Part shown: positions 23,879 through 32,592 of the stretch, one piece after another
Position numbering within the stretch: the stretch's first letter is position 1
Layout of the letters: each line of letters opens with the position of its first letter
NCBI RefSeq assembly: GCF_900102815.1
Contig: NZ_FNGF01000006.1
Coordinates: forward strand, 310,001 to 374,000
From: Glycomyces sambucus
GTDB lineage: Bacteria > Actinomycetota > Actinomycetes > Mycobacteriales > Micromonosporaceae
Direction: 5' to 3'
Length of the DNA: 64,000 bases
Made by a program: the position numbers and the translations under genes
The notes under the pieces: generated by a model
Told to the model about the DNA's origin: nothing
The model's database searches: none
Seen by the model: the letters and a program-made list of their open reading frames with translations, nothing else

Positions 23879-24694
23879 CTACAAGGTGCGCACCCGGCGC
23901 GTGAGGTCGATGCGGTCGCGCCAGTCCCCCGGGTCCTGCGAGTAGGAGACCTCGACCAGCGTCAGGCCGTGCGGCCCCACGACGTGCACATCGTTGGCCC
24001 GCTCACCGATCTGGAGGATCGCGGCGAGCCACGCCTCGTCCCTGCGGCCGTCGCCGACCGCCAGCGCGGCACCGACCAGGCTCCGGACCATCGAGTGGCA
24101 GAACGCGTCCGCGCGCACCGTGGCGACCGCCGTCCCGTCCTCGTCGCGGGCCCAGTCGTATTGCAGGAGTTCGCGAATGGTCGTCGCCCCCTCGCGCTGC
24201 TTACAGAAGCCCACGAAGTCGTGCTCGCCGAGCAGGCGCTGGCTCGCCGCGTGCATGCGCTCGACGTCGAGGGGCCGCGGCCACGCCAAGGTGTCCAGGC
24301 GCCGCAGCGGCGTCACCCCGTACACCGCGTCGGCGACCCGGTACCGGTACCGCCGCCACTGGGCCGCGAAGCGCGCGTTGAAGGACCGGTCCACCGCCTC
24401 GGCCGACACCACCCGCACATCGGGGGGCAGGATGCCGCGGAGGCGCCACAGCAGCTTCTCGCGCAGGTCCTCCCACTTCGCCGTCGGCACATCGACATGC
24501 GCGATCTGCCCGGTCGCGTGCACGCCCGCGTCGGTCCGGCCCGCGACCGTGAAGTCCGCGATGTCGCGGAACAGGAGCTCCAGCGCCCGGATCACCTCCG
24601 AGGCCACGGTCCGCAGCCCCGGTTGCAGGGCCCAGCCCGAGAACTCGGCGCCGTCGTAGGCGATGCCCAGGCGCAGGCGAGTCGTGTCCTCCAC
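23879..24694 (-). CDS. truA: tRNA pseudouridine(38-40) synthase TruA
   Basis: TruA modifies U38-U40 of the anticodon stem. Motifs are LGIAYDGAEFSGWALQPG, the catalytic GRTDAGVHATGQIAHVD with the nucleophilic aspartate, RSFNARFAAQWRRYRYRV, and FCHSMVRSLVGAAL. The 271-residue length is normal. It follows rplQ, as in most actinobacteria, but a terminator hairpin lies in the gap, so it may be expressed at a reduced level. Confidence 0.95.
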   Translation of the reverse strand: MEDTTRLRLGIAYDGAEFSGWALQPGLRTVASEVIRALELLFRDIADFTVAGRTDAGVHATGQIAHVDVPTAKWEDLREKLLWRLRGILPPDVRVVSAEAVDRSFNARFAAQWRRYRYRVADAVYGVTPLRRLDTLAWPRPLDVERMHAASQRLLGEHDFVGFCKQREGATTIRELLQYDWARDEDGTAVATVRADAFCHSMVRSLVGAALAVGDGRRDEAWLAAILQIGERANDVHVVGPHGLTLVEVSYSQDPGDWRDRIDLTRRVRTL

Positions 24695-24719
24695 GCGAAG
24701 ATCCTCCCAGGGAAACGAA

Positions 24720-24751
24720 ACCGCGCGCAGAGCGAGTGCCCTGCGCGCGGT
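24720..24751 (-). terminator. hairpin between rplQ and truA
   Basis: ACCGCGCGCAG and CTGCGCGCGGT form a perfect 11-bp stem with a 10-nt loop, 12 nt past the rplQ stop. On the minus strand TTCGTTT follows. It should terminate or attenuate transcription of the alpha operon into truA. Confidence 0.75.
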
Positions 24752-24763
24752 CTGCCTACCGTC

Positions 24764-25117
24764 CTAGTCGACGAGCTCGATGATCGCCATCGGCGCGTTG
24801 TCGCCCTTGCGGTACCCGGCCTTGATGATCCGGGTGTAGCCGCCCTCGCGGGTCGCGAAGCGGGGGGCGACCTGCTCGAACAGGTCGTGGGTGGCGTCCT
24901 TGTTGCGGAGCTTCGCCAGCGCCAGGCGGCGGTGGTGCAGCGTGCCCTTCTTGCCGTACGTGATGAGACGCTCGGCGTAGGGGCGCAGGCGGCGGGCCTT
25001 GGTCACCGTGGTGGTGATGCTGCCGTGCTCGAACAGGGAGGCCGCGAGGCCCGAGAGCATGAGCTTCTCGTGCGCCGGCGAACCGCCCAGACGCGGGCCC
25101 TTGGTGGGCTTGGGCAT
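24764..25117 (-). CDS. rplQ: 50S ribosomal protein L17
   Basis: 117 residues beginning [34 protein letters not shown]; start at the ATG at 25117 with GAGGAG upstream. The usual [18 protein letters not shown] and [24 protein letters not shown] blocks are present. Last ribosomal gene of the alpha operon. Confidence 0.97.
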   Translation of the reverse strand: MPKPTKGPRLGGSPAHEKLMLSGLAASLFEHGSITTTVTKARRLRPYAERLITYGKKGTLHHRRLALAKLRNKDATHDLFEQVAPRFATREGGYTRIIKAGYRKGDNAPMAIIELVD

Positions 25118-25184
25118 TTCTAACTCCTCTTGGATTGACGCGGCCGGCCGTCTTACGGAACCGACCGCCGTATTCACGCAGCTT

Positions 25185-26231
25185 CTAGAGCTGCTCGGTC
25201 TCGCGGAGGTCTTCGCCGTCGTCCTCGTACTCGTCGGACTCGGCGACCGGCGACCCGCCGTAGGCCACGGCGGCCTCGCTCGGGTCGAAGGTCCCGGGAG
25301 AGTCCTTCAGGCTCAGGCCCATGCCGGCGAGCTTCATCTTGACCTCGTCGATCGACTTCTGCCCGAAGTTGCGGATGTCGAGCAGGTCGGCCTCGGTGCG
25401 GTTGATGAGTTCGCCGACGGTGTTGACGCCCTCGCGCTTGAGGCAGTTGTAGGACCGGACGGTCATGTCCAGGTCCTCGATCGGCAGGGCCAGGTCCGCG
25501 GCGAGCTGCTGGTCGGCCGGGCTGGGCCCGACGTCGATGCCCTCGGCCTCGGTGTCGAGCTCGCGGTACAGGCCGAACAGTTCCACCAGCGTGGAGCCCG
25601 CCGACGCCAGCGCGGTGCGCGGCGTGGTGGACGGCTTGGACTCGACGTCGACGGTGAGCTTGTCGAAGTCGGTGCGCTGCTCGACACGCGTCGCGTCGAC
25701 CGAGTAGGCGACCTTCAGCACGGGCGAGTAGATCGAGTCGACCGGGATGCGGCCGATCTCGTTCGTGTCGGCCTTGTTCTGCGGGGACGAGACGTAGCCT
25801 CGCCCGCGCTCCACCACGAACTCCATGTCGAGGCGGCCCTTCGAGTTCAGGGTCGCCAGCTTGAGCTCGGGGTTGTGGACCTGCACGCCCGCGGGGGGCT
25901 GGATGTCGCCGGCGAGGACGTCGCCGGGGCCTTCCTTGCGCAGGTACATGGTGGCCGGCTCGTCGTTCTCCGAGGAGACGCAGATCTGCTTGACGTTCAG
26001 CACCAGCTCCACGACGTCTTCCTTGACGCCGGGAATGGTGGAGAACTCGTGCAGGACGCCGTCGATCTTGATCGACGTGACCGCCGCGCCCGGGATGGAC
26101 GACAGCAGGGTGCGCCGCAGCGAGTTGCCGAGCGTGTAGCCGAAACCGGGCTCCAGGGGTTCGATGGTGAACTTGGAGCGGGTCGGGCTGATCTGCTGCT
26201 CGGTGAGCGTGGGCCGCTGAGTGATAAGCAC
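25185..26231 (-). CDS. rpoA: RNA polymerase alpha subunit
   Basis: RpoA forms the dimer that nucleates RNA polymerase assembly. N-terminal domain: [53 protein letters not shown]. The C-terminal domain starts near residue 250: [58 protein letters not shown], the DNA- and activator-binding module. The start is GTG at 26231, behind AAAGGA. The acidic C-terminal tail is typical for actinobacteria. Confidence 0.97.
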   Translation of the reverse strand: MLITQRPTLTEQQISPTRSKFTIEPLEPGFGYTLGNSLRRTLLSSIPGAAVTSIKIDGVLHEFSTIPGVKEDVVELVLNVKQICVSSENDEPATMYLRKEGPGDVLAGDIQPPAGVQVHNPELKLATLNSKGRLDMEFVVERGRGYVSSPQNKADTNEIGRIPVDSIYSPVLKVAYSVDATRVEQRTDFDKLTVDVESKPSTTPRTALASAGSTLVELFGLYRELDTEAEGIDVGPSPADQQLAADLALPIEDLDMTVRSYNCLKREGVNTVGELINRTEADLLDIRNFGQKSIDEVKMKLAGMGLSLKDSPGTFDPSEAAVAYGGSPVAESDEYEDDGEDLRETEQL

Positions 26232-26319
26232 TGTGCGATGTTTCCTTTGTTCGGGGCGCCCGCTATTTGACGCCTAGACACTTGGATTCGGTGACGATCT
26301 CCGGTGAAGCGGTCGCGTG

Positions 26320-26718
26320 CTAGACGCGGCGGCGCTTCGGCGGGCGGCAGCCGTTGTGCGGCTGGGGCGTGACGTCGTTGATCGAGCCGACCTCGAGGCC
26401 GACGGCCTGGAGGGAGCGGATCGCGGTCTCGCGGCCCGAGCCCGGGCCCTTGACGTAGACGTCGACCTTGCGCATGCCGTTGTCCATCGCACGGCGGGCG
26501 GCGGCCTCGGCGGCCATCTGCGCGGCGTACGGGGTCGACTTGCGCGAGCCCTTGAAGCCCACCTGGCCCGAGGAGGCCCAGGAGATCACGGCACCGGTCG
26601 GGTCGGTGATCGACACGATGGTGTTGTTGAAGGTGCTCTTGATGTGGGCGTGCCCGTGGGGCACGTTCTTCTTCTTGGCGCGCGGGTTCTTGGAACCGCC
26701 GCGAGTCTTCGGTGGCAT
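26320..26718 (-). CDS. rpsK: 30S ribosomal protein S11
   Basis: 132 residues starting MPPKTRGG with a basic N-terminal segment, then [46 protein letters not shown] and the C-terminal [18 protein letters not shown]. The ATG at 26718 is 11 nt past the rpsM stop. Confidence 0.97.
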   Translation of the reverse strand: MPPKTRGGSKNPRAKKKNVPHGHAHIKSTFNNTIVSITDPTGAVISWASSGQVGFKGSRKSTPYAAQMAAEAAARRAMDNGMRKVDVYVKGPGSGRETAIRSLQAVGLEVGSINDVTPQPHNGCRPPKRRRV

Positions 26719-26729
26719 CAGATGGTCTC

Positions 26730-27104
26730 CTAACGTGCCTTCTTCTTGCCCGCGACGGTCTTCTTCGGACCCTTGCGAGTACGGGCGTTGGTCTTGGTCC
26801 GCTGACCGTGGACCGGAAGGCCGTAGCGGTGACGGAGACCCTGGTAGCAGTTGATCTCGATCTTGCGGCGGATGTCGGCCTGCACCTCGCGGCGCAGGTC
26901 GCCCTCGACCTGGAAGTGCTCTTCGATGTAGTTGCGGAGCAACACGAGCTCTTCGTCGGAGAGGTCCTTGACGCGCTTGTCGCGGTCGAGTTCGGTCGCG
27001 GCGATCGTCTCGAGCGAGCGCGTGCGGCCGATGCCGTAAATGTAGGTGAGTGCGATCTCCAGGCGCTTGTCGCGCGGGAGGTCCACTCCAACCAGGCGTG
27101 CCAC
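26730..27104 (-). CDS. rpsM: 30S ribosomal protein S13
   Basis: 124 residues, starting at a GTG behind GGAG. The N-terminus is [30 protein letters not shown], and the C-terminal basic tail includes [38 protein letters not shown], which contacts tRNA in the P site. Confidence 0.97.
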   Translation of the reverse strand: MARLVGVDLPRDKRLEIALTYIYGIGRTRSLETIAATELDRDKRVKDLSDEELVLLRNYIEEHFQVEGDLRREVQADIRRKIEINCYQGLRHRYGLPVHGQRTKTNARTRKGPKKTVAGKKKAR

Positions 27105-27271
27105 TGAGGCGTACTCCTAGTGTTGTCGGAGGTCTGACCACTGCCTTCCCGCTGGGCTTGTACCCCTGCCCTGACGAGCGATGCGAGCCCCGGCCTCCGA
27201 GCCGGGGGTTGTGCTTGCGCACTGGCGGTGGTTTCCCCTGTTGGGGCCTTTCCTGCTGGCGTGTGTGCTGC

Positions 27272-27388
27272 TTAGCCCTGACGCTGCTTGTGACGCGGGT
27301 CGGAAGAGCAGATAATCATCACTCGTCCGTGCCTGCGGATCACGCGGCAGTTCTTGCAGATCACTTTGACGCTCGGCTTGACTTTCAC
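27272..27388 (-). CDS. rpmJ: 50S ribosomal protein L36
   Basis: This 38-residue gene is easily missed by length filters. A GTG start at 27388 gives [21 protein letters not shown], then a segment ending in [12 protein letters not shown], and a TAA stop. The three cysteines and one histidine (CxxC...C...H) form the zinc ribbon of the zinc-binding L36 type. It lies 26 nt after infA. The gap between it and rpsM (27105-27271) contains a small GC hairpin near 27190-27210. Confidence 0.96.
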   Translation of the reverse strand: MKVKPSVKVICKNCRVIRRHGRVMIICSSDPRHKQRQG

Positions 27389-27414
27389 GAGTCCTACTTC
27401 ATGTAGTCGTCAGG

Positions 27415-27636
27415 TCAGCGGTAACGGTAGACAATCCGCCCGCGCGACAGGTCGTACGGCGAGAGCTCCACCACGACCCGGTCCTCAGGGAGGATTCGGA
27501 TGTAGTTCTGTCGCATCTTGCCGCTGATGTGAGCGAGTACTTTGTGGCCGTTGGTGAGTTCCACCCGGAACATGGCGTTCGGGAGGGACTCGACAACTTT
27601 GCCTTCAATCTCGATGGCACCGTCTTTTTTCGGCAT
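27415..27636 (-). CDS. infA: translation initiation factor IF-1
   Basis: 73 residues: [54 protein letters not shown] and the terminal [13 protein letters not shown]. An OB-fold protein that binds the 30S A site during initiation. The ATG at 27636 has GGAGG upstream. The promoter of the infA-rplQ operon should lie within 27640-27890. Confidence 0.97.
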   Translation of the reverse strand: MPKKDGAIEIEGKVVESLPNAMFRVELTNGHKVLAHISGKMRQNYIRILPEDRVVVELSPYDLSRGRIVYRYR

Positions 27637-27896
27637 GTCCTCCGCTACCGTGACAACTCGGTCTGAAAACCCCGCACGTGTTCTGGTGCACGGGGCTACT
27701 GGCACGCCAGTCCGACGCAGATGCTTCGGGCGGGCGAAAGAACGGTACTGCGCTTCGCCAGGTGCGCCTGGGTGATAATTCACCACAAACGCGGGGCGAC
27801 CCGACAAGGGACGCACTGCACCACTGAGCGAGTCTACTCGCGTCCCGAGACCGCCTACCAGGGGGTTGACCGTGACGGAGGGCACTCGGGCGGCGT

Positions 27897-27931
27897 CCGA
27901 GTGCCGTCGAGCGAGGCTCGACGGCACTCGG
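27897..27931 (-). terminator. terminator of rpsD with an overlapping alternative hairpin
   Basis: CCGAGTGCCGTCGAG - CGAGG - CTCGACGGCACTCGG is a perfect 15-bp stem about 70 nt beyond the rpsD stop. Its left arm can instead pair with GGCACTCGG at 27881-27889, giving a 9-bp competitor hairpin. The two structures are mutually exclusive. Confidence 0.7.
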
Positions 27932-27944
27932 TGCACGCTCAGGC

Positions 27945-28014
27945 TTACTTGAGCAGCGCTCGCGGGTGCTGCCACTTCGAGCAGCACTCGCCTGTGCTGT
28001 TACTTCGAGTAGTA
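27945..28014 (-). repeat. 28-bp degenerate tandem repeat of the rpsD 3' end
   Basis: On the minus strand the last codons of rpsD, GAGTACTACTCGAAGTAA, are followed by CAGCACAGGC, then GAGTGCTGCTCGAAGTGG, CAGCACCCGC, and GAGCGCTGCTCAAGTAAG. Two degenerate copies of the gene end thus follow it with periods of 28 and 27 nt. One copy retains a stop (27945-27947) in a different frame. Confidence 0.7.
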
Positions 28015-28605
28015 CTCGACGACGAGCTGCTCGTCGCAGATCACGGGGATCTGCTTGCGCTCGGGCACCGACAGGAAGCGGGCGATCAGGCCCTCGAGGT
28101 GGGACTCGATGTAGGCCGGAGTCGTCTCGCCCGCCCACGCGCCGGCCGCGGCCAGCTGGAACGGGGTGGTCTCGCGGGACTTCTTGCGGACCTGGACGAA
28201 GTCGCCGGACTTCAGGCGGTAGGAGGCGATGTCGACCTTGCGGCCGTTCACCGTGAAGTGGCCGTGGTTGACGAACTGCCGGGCCTGGTAGATGGTCCGG
28301 GCGAAGCCGGCGCGGAGCACGAAGGCGTCCAGGCGGGATTCGAGCAGGCCGACCAGGACCTCGCCGGTCTTGCCGGGCTTGCGCACGGCCTCGGCGTAGG
28401 CGTTCCGCAGCTGGCGCTCAGAGATGTTGTACTGAGCGCGGAGACGCTGCTTCTCCACGAGCTGGTTCTTGTAGTCCGATTCCTTCTTGCGGCCGCGGCC
28501 GTGCTGCCCCGGAGGGTACGGACGGCGCTCCATGTACTTGGCGGCCTTCGGCGTCAGAGCGATGCCGAGGGATCGGGAAAGCTTGACTTTCGCCTTAGCT
28601 TGCAA
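28000..28605 (-). CDS. rpsD: 30S ribosomal protein S4
   Basis: S4 is a primary 16S rRNA binder that organises the 5' domain. Seen are AKVKLSRSLGIALTPKAAKYMERRPYPPGQHGRGRKKESDYKNQLVEKQRLRAQYNISERQL, the S4 RNA-binding motif RLDAFVLRAGFARTIYQARQFVNHGHFTVNGRKVDIASY and the C-terminal VPERKQIPVICDEQLVVEYYSK. Start: TTG at 28605 has GGAGAG six nt upstream and begins at the family's usual N-terminus (MQAKAKVKLSRS). An ATG at 28644 would add 13 residues without a clear ribosome site. It is not between rpsK and rpoA but separately transcribed upstream of infA, consistent with the split arrangement known in Streptomyces. Confidence 0.94.
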   Translation of the reverse strand: MQAKAKVKLSRSLGIALTPKAAKYMERRPYPPGQHGRGRKKESDYKNQLVEKQRLRAQYNISERQLRNAYAEAVRKPGKTGEVLVGLLESRLDAFVLRAGFARTIYQARQFVNHGHFTVNGRKVDIASYRLKSGDFVQVRKKSRETTPFQLAAAGAWAGETTPAYIESHLEGLIARFLSVPERKQIPVICDEQLVVEYYSK

Positions 28606-28787
28606 TGATCTCTCCAGTAATTCATGCGTAGCCTCGAACGACATACGAGGCAGATTGCGTCCCTGACCGGCAGAAACGCGTGAGTGTAGCGCGCTCAGGA
28701 ATGCACCTAGGTGTTGCTAGGGCCTGGCGCGCACACGGTGATGCGGTCGCTCCGCGCCGCCGAGGCGGTACAGAGCTCGGGTCCAGG

Positions 28788-29849
28788 TTACGCGGCGTCC
28801 TTCCGGTCGCCCACCCGGGAGGCGGCGAGAGTGACCAGGCGCTCCACCAGGTCGCCGTAGGAGACCCCGGCGGCGGCGAACGCCTGCGGGACGCCGCTCA
28901 TGGGCGTGAGGCCGGGCATGGTGTTGACCTCGTTGAGGTACACCGTGCCGTCGGGCGCGAGGAAGCAGTCGACGCGGGCGAGGTCGCGGCAGTCCAGGAG
29001 CCGGAAGACCTTCCGGGCCAGCGCCTGCGCGCGCTCGGCGACGCCCTCGGGGTAGTCCGGGTGCAGGTTGAACGGCTCGGGGTTGTCGAGGTACTTGGCG
29101 TCGAAGTCGAACCAGCCCTCCTCGCCCATGGCGAGGACTTCGAGCGGGAAGGTGATCTCCAGGTCGCCGTCGAGGGTCTCCAGGACCCCCATCTCGATCT
29201 CGCGGACGTCCTCGAACGAGGCTTCGAAGACGACCTTGTCGTCGACCTCGCGGGCCTTCTCGACCGCTTCGGCGAGTTCGGCGGCGGACTTGACCTTGCT
29301 GATGCCCAGGCTCGATCCGGCGCGGGCGGGCTTGACGAAGATCGGCAGGCCGAGCCGGTCGATGACCGCGTGGGCGTCCAACCGCTCGCCGGGCTTGAGG
29401 ACGGCGAAGGCGCCCTGCGGGACGTTCTCGGCGGCGAGGAGGCGCTTGGAGAACTCCTTGTCCATCGACAGGGAGCTGGAGAGGACGCCCGAGCCGACGT
29501 ACGGCAGGTCGGCCATCTCGAACAGGCCCTGGATGGTGCCGTCCTCGCCGTAGGGCCCGTGGAGGACCGGGAAGGCGATGTCGGCGATGGGCTGCGAGCC
29601 GGGGCCGAGGTCGACGGCGACCGCCTTGCCGGCCTCGGCGGTGACCTCGGGCAGCTTGTCGGCGGCTTCGATCGCGAAGTCGGCGTCCGAGGGCAGTTCG
29701 ACCCATTCGCCGGTGCGCGTGATGCCGATGGCGGTCACGTCGAAGCCGCGCTCGCGCAGCGCCTTGGCGACGCCGGAGCCGGAGGCGCAGGACACGGGTT
29801 GCTCCACGCTGCGCCCGCCGAAGAAGACGGCGACGGTCGGTTTAGTCAT
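28788..29849 (-). CDS. ddl: D-alanine--D-alanine ligase
   Basis: Ddl makes the D-Ala-D-Ala dipeptide for peptidoglycan. It is a 353-residue ATP-grasp enzyme. N-terminal [15 protein letters not shown] carries the conserved glutamate, although the usual SSEHEVS is changed to SVEQPVS. Next are [58 protein letters not shown] and the metal site [14 protein letters not shown]. The histidine-to-glutamine change beside the glutamate is worth noting. The ATG overlaps the gpsA end by 8 nt. Confidence 0.95.
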   Translation of the reverse strand: MTKPTVAVFFGGRSVEQPVSCASGSGVAKALRERGFDVTAIGITRTGEWVELPSDADFAIEAADKLPEVTAEAGKAVAVDLGPGSQPIADIAFPVLHGPYGEDGTIQGLFEMADLPYVGSGVLSSSLSMDKEFSKRLLAAENVPQGAFAVLKPGERLDAHAVIDRLGLPIFVKPARAGSSLGISKVKSAAELAEAVEKAREVDDKVVFEASFEDVREIEMGVLETLDGDLEITFPLEVLAMGEEGWFDFDAKYLDNPEPFNLHPDYPEGVAERAQALARKVFRLLDCRDLARVDCFLAPDGTVYLNEVNTMPGLTPMSGVPQAFAAAGVSYGDLVERLVTLAASRVGDRKDAA

Positions 29850-30861
29850 TGTCAGACCTCAAACTGTCGATTTCCGGTTTGGTCTCGCGCCCCATGAGTT
29901 CGGCGACCGCGGCCCTGGGGTCGAGTCCCTCGTGGCAGACGCGCTCGACGGCGTCGCAGATCGGCATCTCGACGCCGACCTTGCGGGCGAGGTCGGTGAT
30001 CGAGCGGCAGCTCTTGACGCCCTCGGCCGTCTGCTTGGTGACGCGGGCGGCCTCCTCCAGGGTTGCCCCGAGGCCGAGCTGCTCGCCGAAGGTGTGGTTG
30101 CGCGACAGCGGTGAGGAGCAGGTGGCGACGAGGTCGCCGAGGCCGGCGAGGCCGGCGAACGTGGCCGGGTCGGCGCCGAGGCGCACGCCGAGGCGGGTGG
30201 TCTCGGTGAGGCCGCGGGTGATGATCGTGGCCTTGGTGTTGTCGCCCATGCCCATGCCGGCGGCCATGCCGTAGGCGAGGGCGATGACGTTCTTGACGGC
30301 GCCGCCGAGTTCGCAGCCGACGACGTCGGTGTTCGTGTACGGGCGGAAGTAGCCGGTGGTGACGGCCTTCTGGATGTCGACGGCGCGGCCGTGGTCGATG
30401 CAGGCGACGACCGAGGCCGTGGGCTGCTGCTCGGCGATCTCGCGCGCGAGGTTCGGGCCCGACAGGACCGCGATGCGCGACTCGGCGGCGCCGGTGACCT
30501 CGGCGATGACCTCGGTCATGCGCTCGGTGGTGCCGAGTTCGATGCCCTTCATGAGGCTCAGGAGGGTCGAGTGCGGCTCCAGGTGCGGCGACCACGCGGC
30601 GAGGTTGCCGCGGAGGGTCTGGCTGGGGACGGAGAGCACGACGAGGTCGGCGCCCGCGAGGGCCTCGGCCGGGTCGGCGGTCGCCGAGACCAGGTGCGGC
30701 AGCTCGATGTCGGGGAAGTAGTCCGGGTTGCGGTGCTCGGCGTTGACGGCCGCGGCGACGGACTCGCGGCGGGCCCAGACGGTGACCGGGGTGCCGGCGT
30801 CGGCGAGGATCTTGGCGAAGACGGTCCCCCACGAACCGGCTCCCATGACGGCTGCTTTCAC
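29842..30861 (-). CDS. gpsA: glycerol-3-phosphate dehydrogenase [NAD(P)+]
   Basis: GpsA reduces dihydroxyacetone phosphate to sn-glycerol-3-phosphate, the backbone substrate for the acyltransferases of phospholipid synthesis. Motifs are the Rossmann loop [33 protein letters not shown], the catalytic lysine in [28 protein letters not shown], and [16 protein letters not shown]. The 339-residue length is normal. The start overlaps the plsC stop by 4 nt, so plsC, gpsA and ddl are one coupled unit. Confidence 0.96.
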   Translation of the reverse strand: MKAAVMGAGSWGTVFAKILADAGTPVTVWARRESVAAAVNAEHRNPDYFPDIELPHLVSATADPAEALAGADLVVLSVPSQTLRGNLAAWSPHLEPHSTLLSLMKGIELGTTERMTEVIAEVTGAAESRIAVLSGPNLAREIAEQQPTASVVACIDHGRAVDIQKAVTTGYFRPYTNTDVVGCELGGAVKNVIALAYGMAAGMGMGDNTKATIITRGLTETTRLGVRLGADPATFAGLAGLGDLVATCSSPLSRNHTFGEQLGLGATLEEAARVTKQTAEGVKSCRSITDLARKVGVEMPICDAVERVCHEGLDPRAAVAELMGRETKPEIDSLRSDND

Positions 30862-31709
30862 TCAGAAGACTCGCTTTCCTCGGGTCGCTGCTGCCGGGGG
30901 TCGAACAAGGGGGGCGCCTCCTGGCCGCGGACCTCGGCGAGGCCGGCGCGGAGGGCTTCCATGATGGCGTCGGAGACCTGCACGAGGTCGTCGCGGGTCG
31001 GTTCCTTTCCGAGCCACCGGGAGAGGTCGACGGGCGGGAAGGCCCGGACGGTGACCGGCTTGCGGCCGAGCTTGAACTTCGGGTCGCGCTTGCGGTCGTG
31101 GATGCCGAGGGCGCCCCACTGGACGATCGGGATTACGGGCGCACCGGATTCGAGGGCGAGGCGGGCGACGCCGGTCTTGCCGCGCATGGGCCAGCGGTCG
31201 GGCTCCTTGGTGACCGTGCCCTCGGGGGCCATGATGACGACGTGGCCCTCGGCGAGCTGCTGCTGGAGCACCCGGAGGGAGTCGGCGGCCTCGGCGCTGC
31301 CGCGCTTGACCGGGATCTGCCCGGAGCGCTTGAGGATCGCGCCGACCACGGGGACCTTGACGATCGACTCCTTGAGGAGGAACCGGGGGTGGCGGCCGGC
31401 GTTGTACACGTAGTGGACGACCATGAGCGGATCGATGTCGGAGTAGTGGTTCCAGACGAGGATCGCCGGGCCCTGGAGCGGGACGTGCTCCATGCCGGAC
31501 CAGTCGCGGCGGCTGAGCCCGAGGGTCGCGCCCTTGACGATGTTGGCGTAGACCTGGACGTCGGCGGGGATTCGGTCGCCGCCGCGGCGGCGGAAGGTGT
31601 ACTGCGCCTCAGACCTCGGCTCGGTCACCTGCTGGCTCGCTTTCTCGGGGGGCGCGGGCCGCATGGGCTCGGCCGGTGCCGTTGTGTACGGATCGTCAGT
31701 GCACTGCAC
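30858..31709 (-). CDS. plsC: 1-acylglycerol-3-phosphate acyltransferase (PlsC family)
   Basis: Acylates lysophosphatidic acid to phosphatidic acid at the membrane. The HX4D catalytic motif is in [15 protein letters not shown], the substrate motif is [17 protein letters not shown], and the third motif is [12 protein letters not shown]. The C-terminus is hydrophilic. Start is uncertain. The GTG at 31709 lies 3 nt behind TTAGAGT, which could be a -10 box of a leaderless transcript. An ATG at 31664 would drop 15 non-conserved residues. First gene of the plsC-gpsA-ddl unit. Confidence 0.92.
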   Translation of the reverse strand: MQCTDDPYTTAPAEPMRPAPPEKASQQVTEPRSEAQYTFRRRGGDRIPADVQVYANIVKGATLGLSRRDWSGMEHVPLQGPAILVWNHYSDIDPLMVVHYVYNAGRHPRFLLKESIVKVPVVGAILKRSGQIPVKRGSAEAADSLRVLQQQLAEGHVVIMAPEGTVTKEPDRWPMRGKTGVARLALESGAPVIPIVQWGALGIHDRKRDPKFKLGRKPVTVRAFPPVDLSRWLGKEPTRDDLVQVSDAIMEALRAGLAEVRGQEAPPLFDPRQQRPEESESSE

Positions 31710-31863
31710 TCTAACGCCCGCACCGGTGCGCTCGGGCGACGGGAAGCGCGGGGTGGGCTTTGACTCGTTGCGCGAGGGGTCCGGCTCACGCGGCGTGAAC
31801 CCGCAGGTACGCGGCGCGGTGGGCGCGCCTGCTGCGGGAACGGCGGGGTTGCGCCGGATCGGT

Positions 31864-31878
31864 TATGATGTCATCATA
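31864..31878. promoter_or_regulatory. palindrome upstream of a small membrane protein gene
   Basis: TATGATG-T-CATCATA is a perfect 7-1-7 palindrome, 72 nt before the next ATG and in an AT-rich island. It could be an operator of GntR or MarR type, or overlap a -10 element (TATGAT). The binding protein is unknown. Confidence 0.45.
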
Positions 31879-31950
31879 GAGTCAAAGTGACATCTAGCTT
31901 GCCGACCGAACCCAGTCGGCTCGAACACGACTCGACTCGGAGTGAGTGAC

Positions 31951-32166
31951 ATGAACTGGCGTCTCTTCGGCTGGCTCGCGGCCCTGTTCGGCGGTGCCAT
32001 CATCGCGATCTGGCTCGTGGCGTCCCTGATCGGCTTCATCTTCGGCGCCCTCGGGTTCCTCATCAAGGCCGCGATCGTCGTCGGCATCATCGGCGTCATC
32101 GGCTGGTTCGGCTACAAGGGCTACAAGGCCATCGGCGGCTCGGAGCGGCGCCAGATCCGGAAGTAG
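31951..32166 (+). CDS. small two-helix membrane protein (DUF5326-like)
   Basis: 71 residues: MNWRLFGWLAALFGGAIIAIWLVASLIGFIFGALGFLIKAAIVVGIIGVIGWFGYKGYKAIGGSERRQIRK. Two hydrophobic helices occupy residues ~5-28 and ~32-55, with a positively charged tail that is probably cytoplasmic. It resembles small actinobacterial membrane proteins of the DUF5326 type; function unknown. The ATG at 31951 has GGAG nine nt upstream; a GTG three codons earlier is less likely. The last codons and stop are the first unit of a 29-bp tandem repeat. Confidence 0.8.
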   Translation: MNWRLFGWLAALFGGAIIAIWLVASLIGFIFGALGFLIKAAIVVGIIGVIGWFGYKGYKAIGGSERRQIRK

Positions 32167-32250
32167 TTCCGGTCCAGAGGTACAGCCGGAAGTAGTTCCG
32201 GTCTAGAAACACAGCCGGAAGTAGTTCCGGTCGAGAAACACAGCCGAAAG
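32157..32250 (+). repeat. stop-codon tandem repeat (29-bp unit) at the 3' end of the small membrane protein gene
   Basis: Three units start CCGGAAGTAGTTCCGGTC at 32157, 32186 and 32215, and a decayed fourth (CCGAAAGCAG) starts at 32244. Each contains the TAG that ends the gene: 32164 (real), 32193, 32222. With period 29 the stops fall in frames 0, +2 and +1. Each unit also contains the palindrome CCGGAAGTAGTTCCGG (GGAA..TTCC). Confidence 0.9.
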
Positions 32251-32301
32251 CAGCGGTCCCGCCCCTGGCCTTCAGTCGCCCGAGTAGTCCATGCTGAAGC
32301 C

Positions 32302-32508
32302 ATGCAGGGCACCGTTTCGCACTTCAACGAGGACGCCTCCGGCGAGGCCGTCCTCGACAGCGGCCGCCGCGTCGGTTTCGACGCGGCGGCCTTCGCCGTC
32401 TCCGGGCTGCGGTTCCTGCGCCCGGGGCAGCGCGTTTCGCTCGAAACCGACCAGGACGGGACAGTTGTCGCCGTTCGCATCCCGACCATGCCGCCGGGAC
32501 CGGCGTAG
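32302..32508 (+). CDS. divergent cold-shock-domain-like small protein
   Basis: 68 residues: MQGTVSHFNEDASGEAVLDSGRRVGFDAAAF..SGLRFLRPGQRVSLETDQDGTVVAVRIP. The pattern G.V..F.......A.L..G..V.F.......L....GQRVS.E follows the five strands of the cold-shock OB-fold. The RNA-binding motifs GFGFI and VFVH of true CspA proteins are missing, so nucleic-acid binding is doubtful. The Shine-Dalgarno is weak. Monocistronic. Confidence 0.65.
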   Translation: MQGTVSHFNEDASGEAVLDSGRRVGFDAAAFAVSGLRFLRPGQRVSLETDQDGTVVAVRIPTMPPGPA

Positions 32509-32592
32509 CCCGCCGGTCCTTCGCGGGCGCCGGGTCCTCCGCTCGTGTGGCGAGCTTCCCGCGTGTGGGTGAGTCCCAGTACCGTAAGAGGC

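Noticed and set aside
28606-28644. ATG at 28644 as start of rpsD
   Set aside because: The extra 13 residues are not part of S4 and no good ribosome site precedes it; TTG at 28605 has GGAGAG at the right distance. It remains possible.
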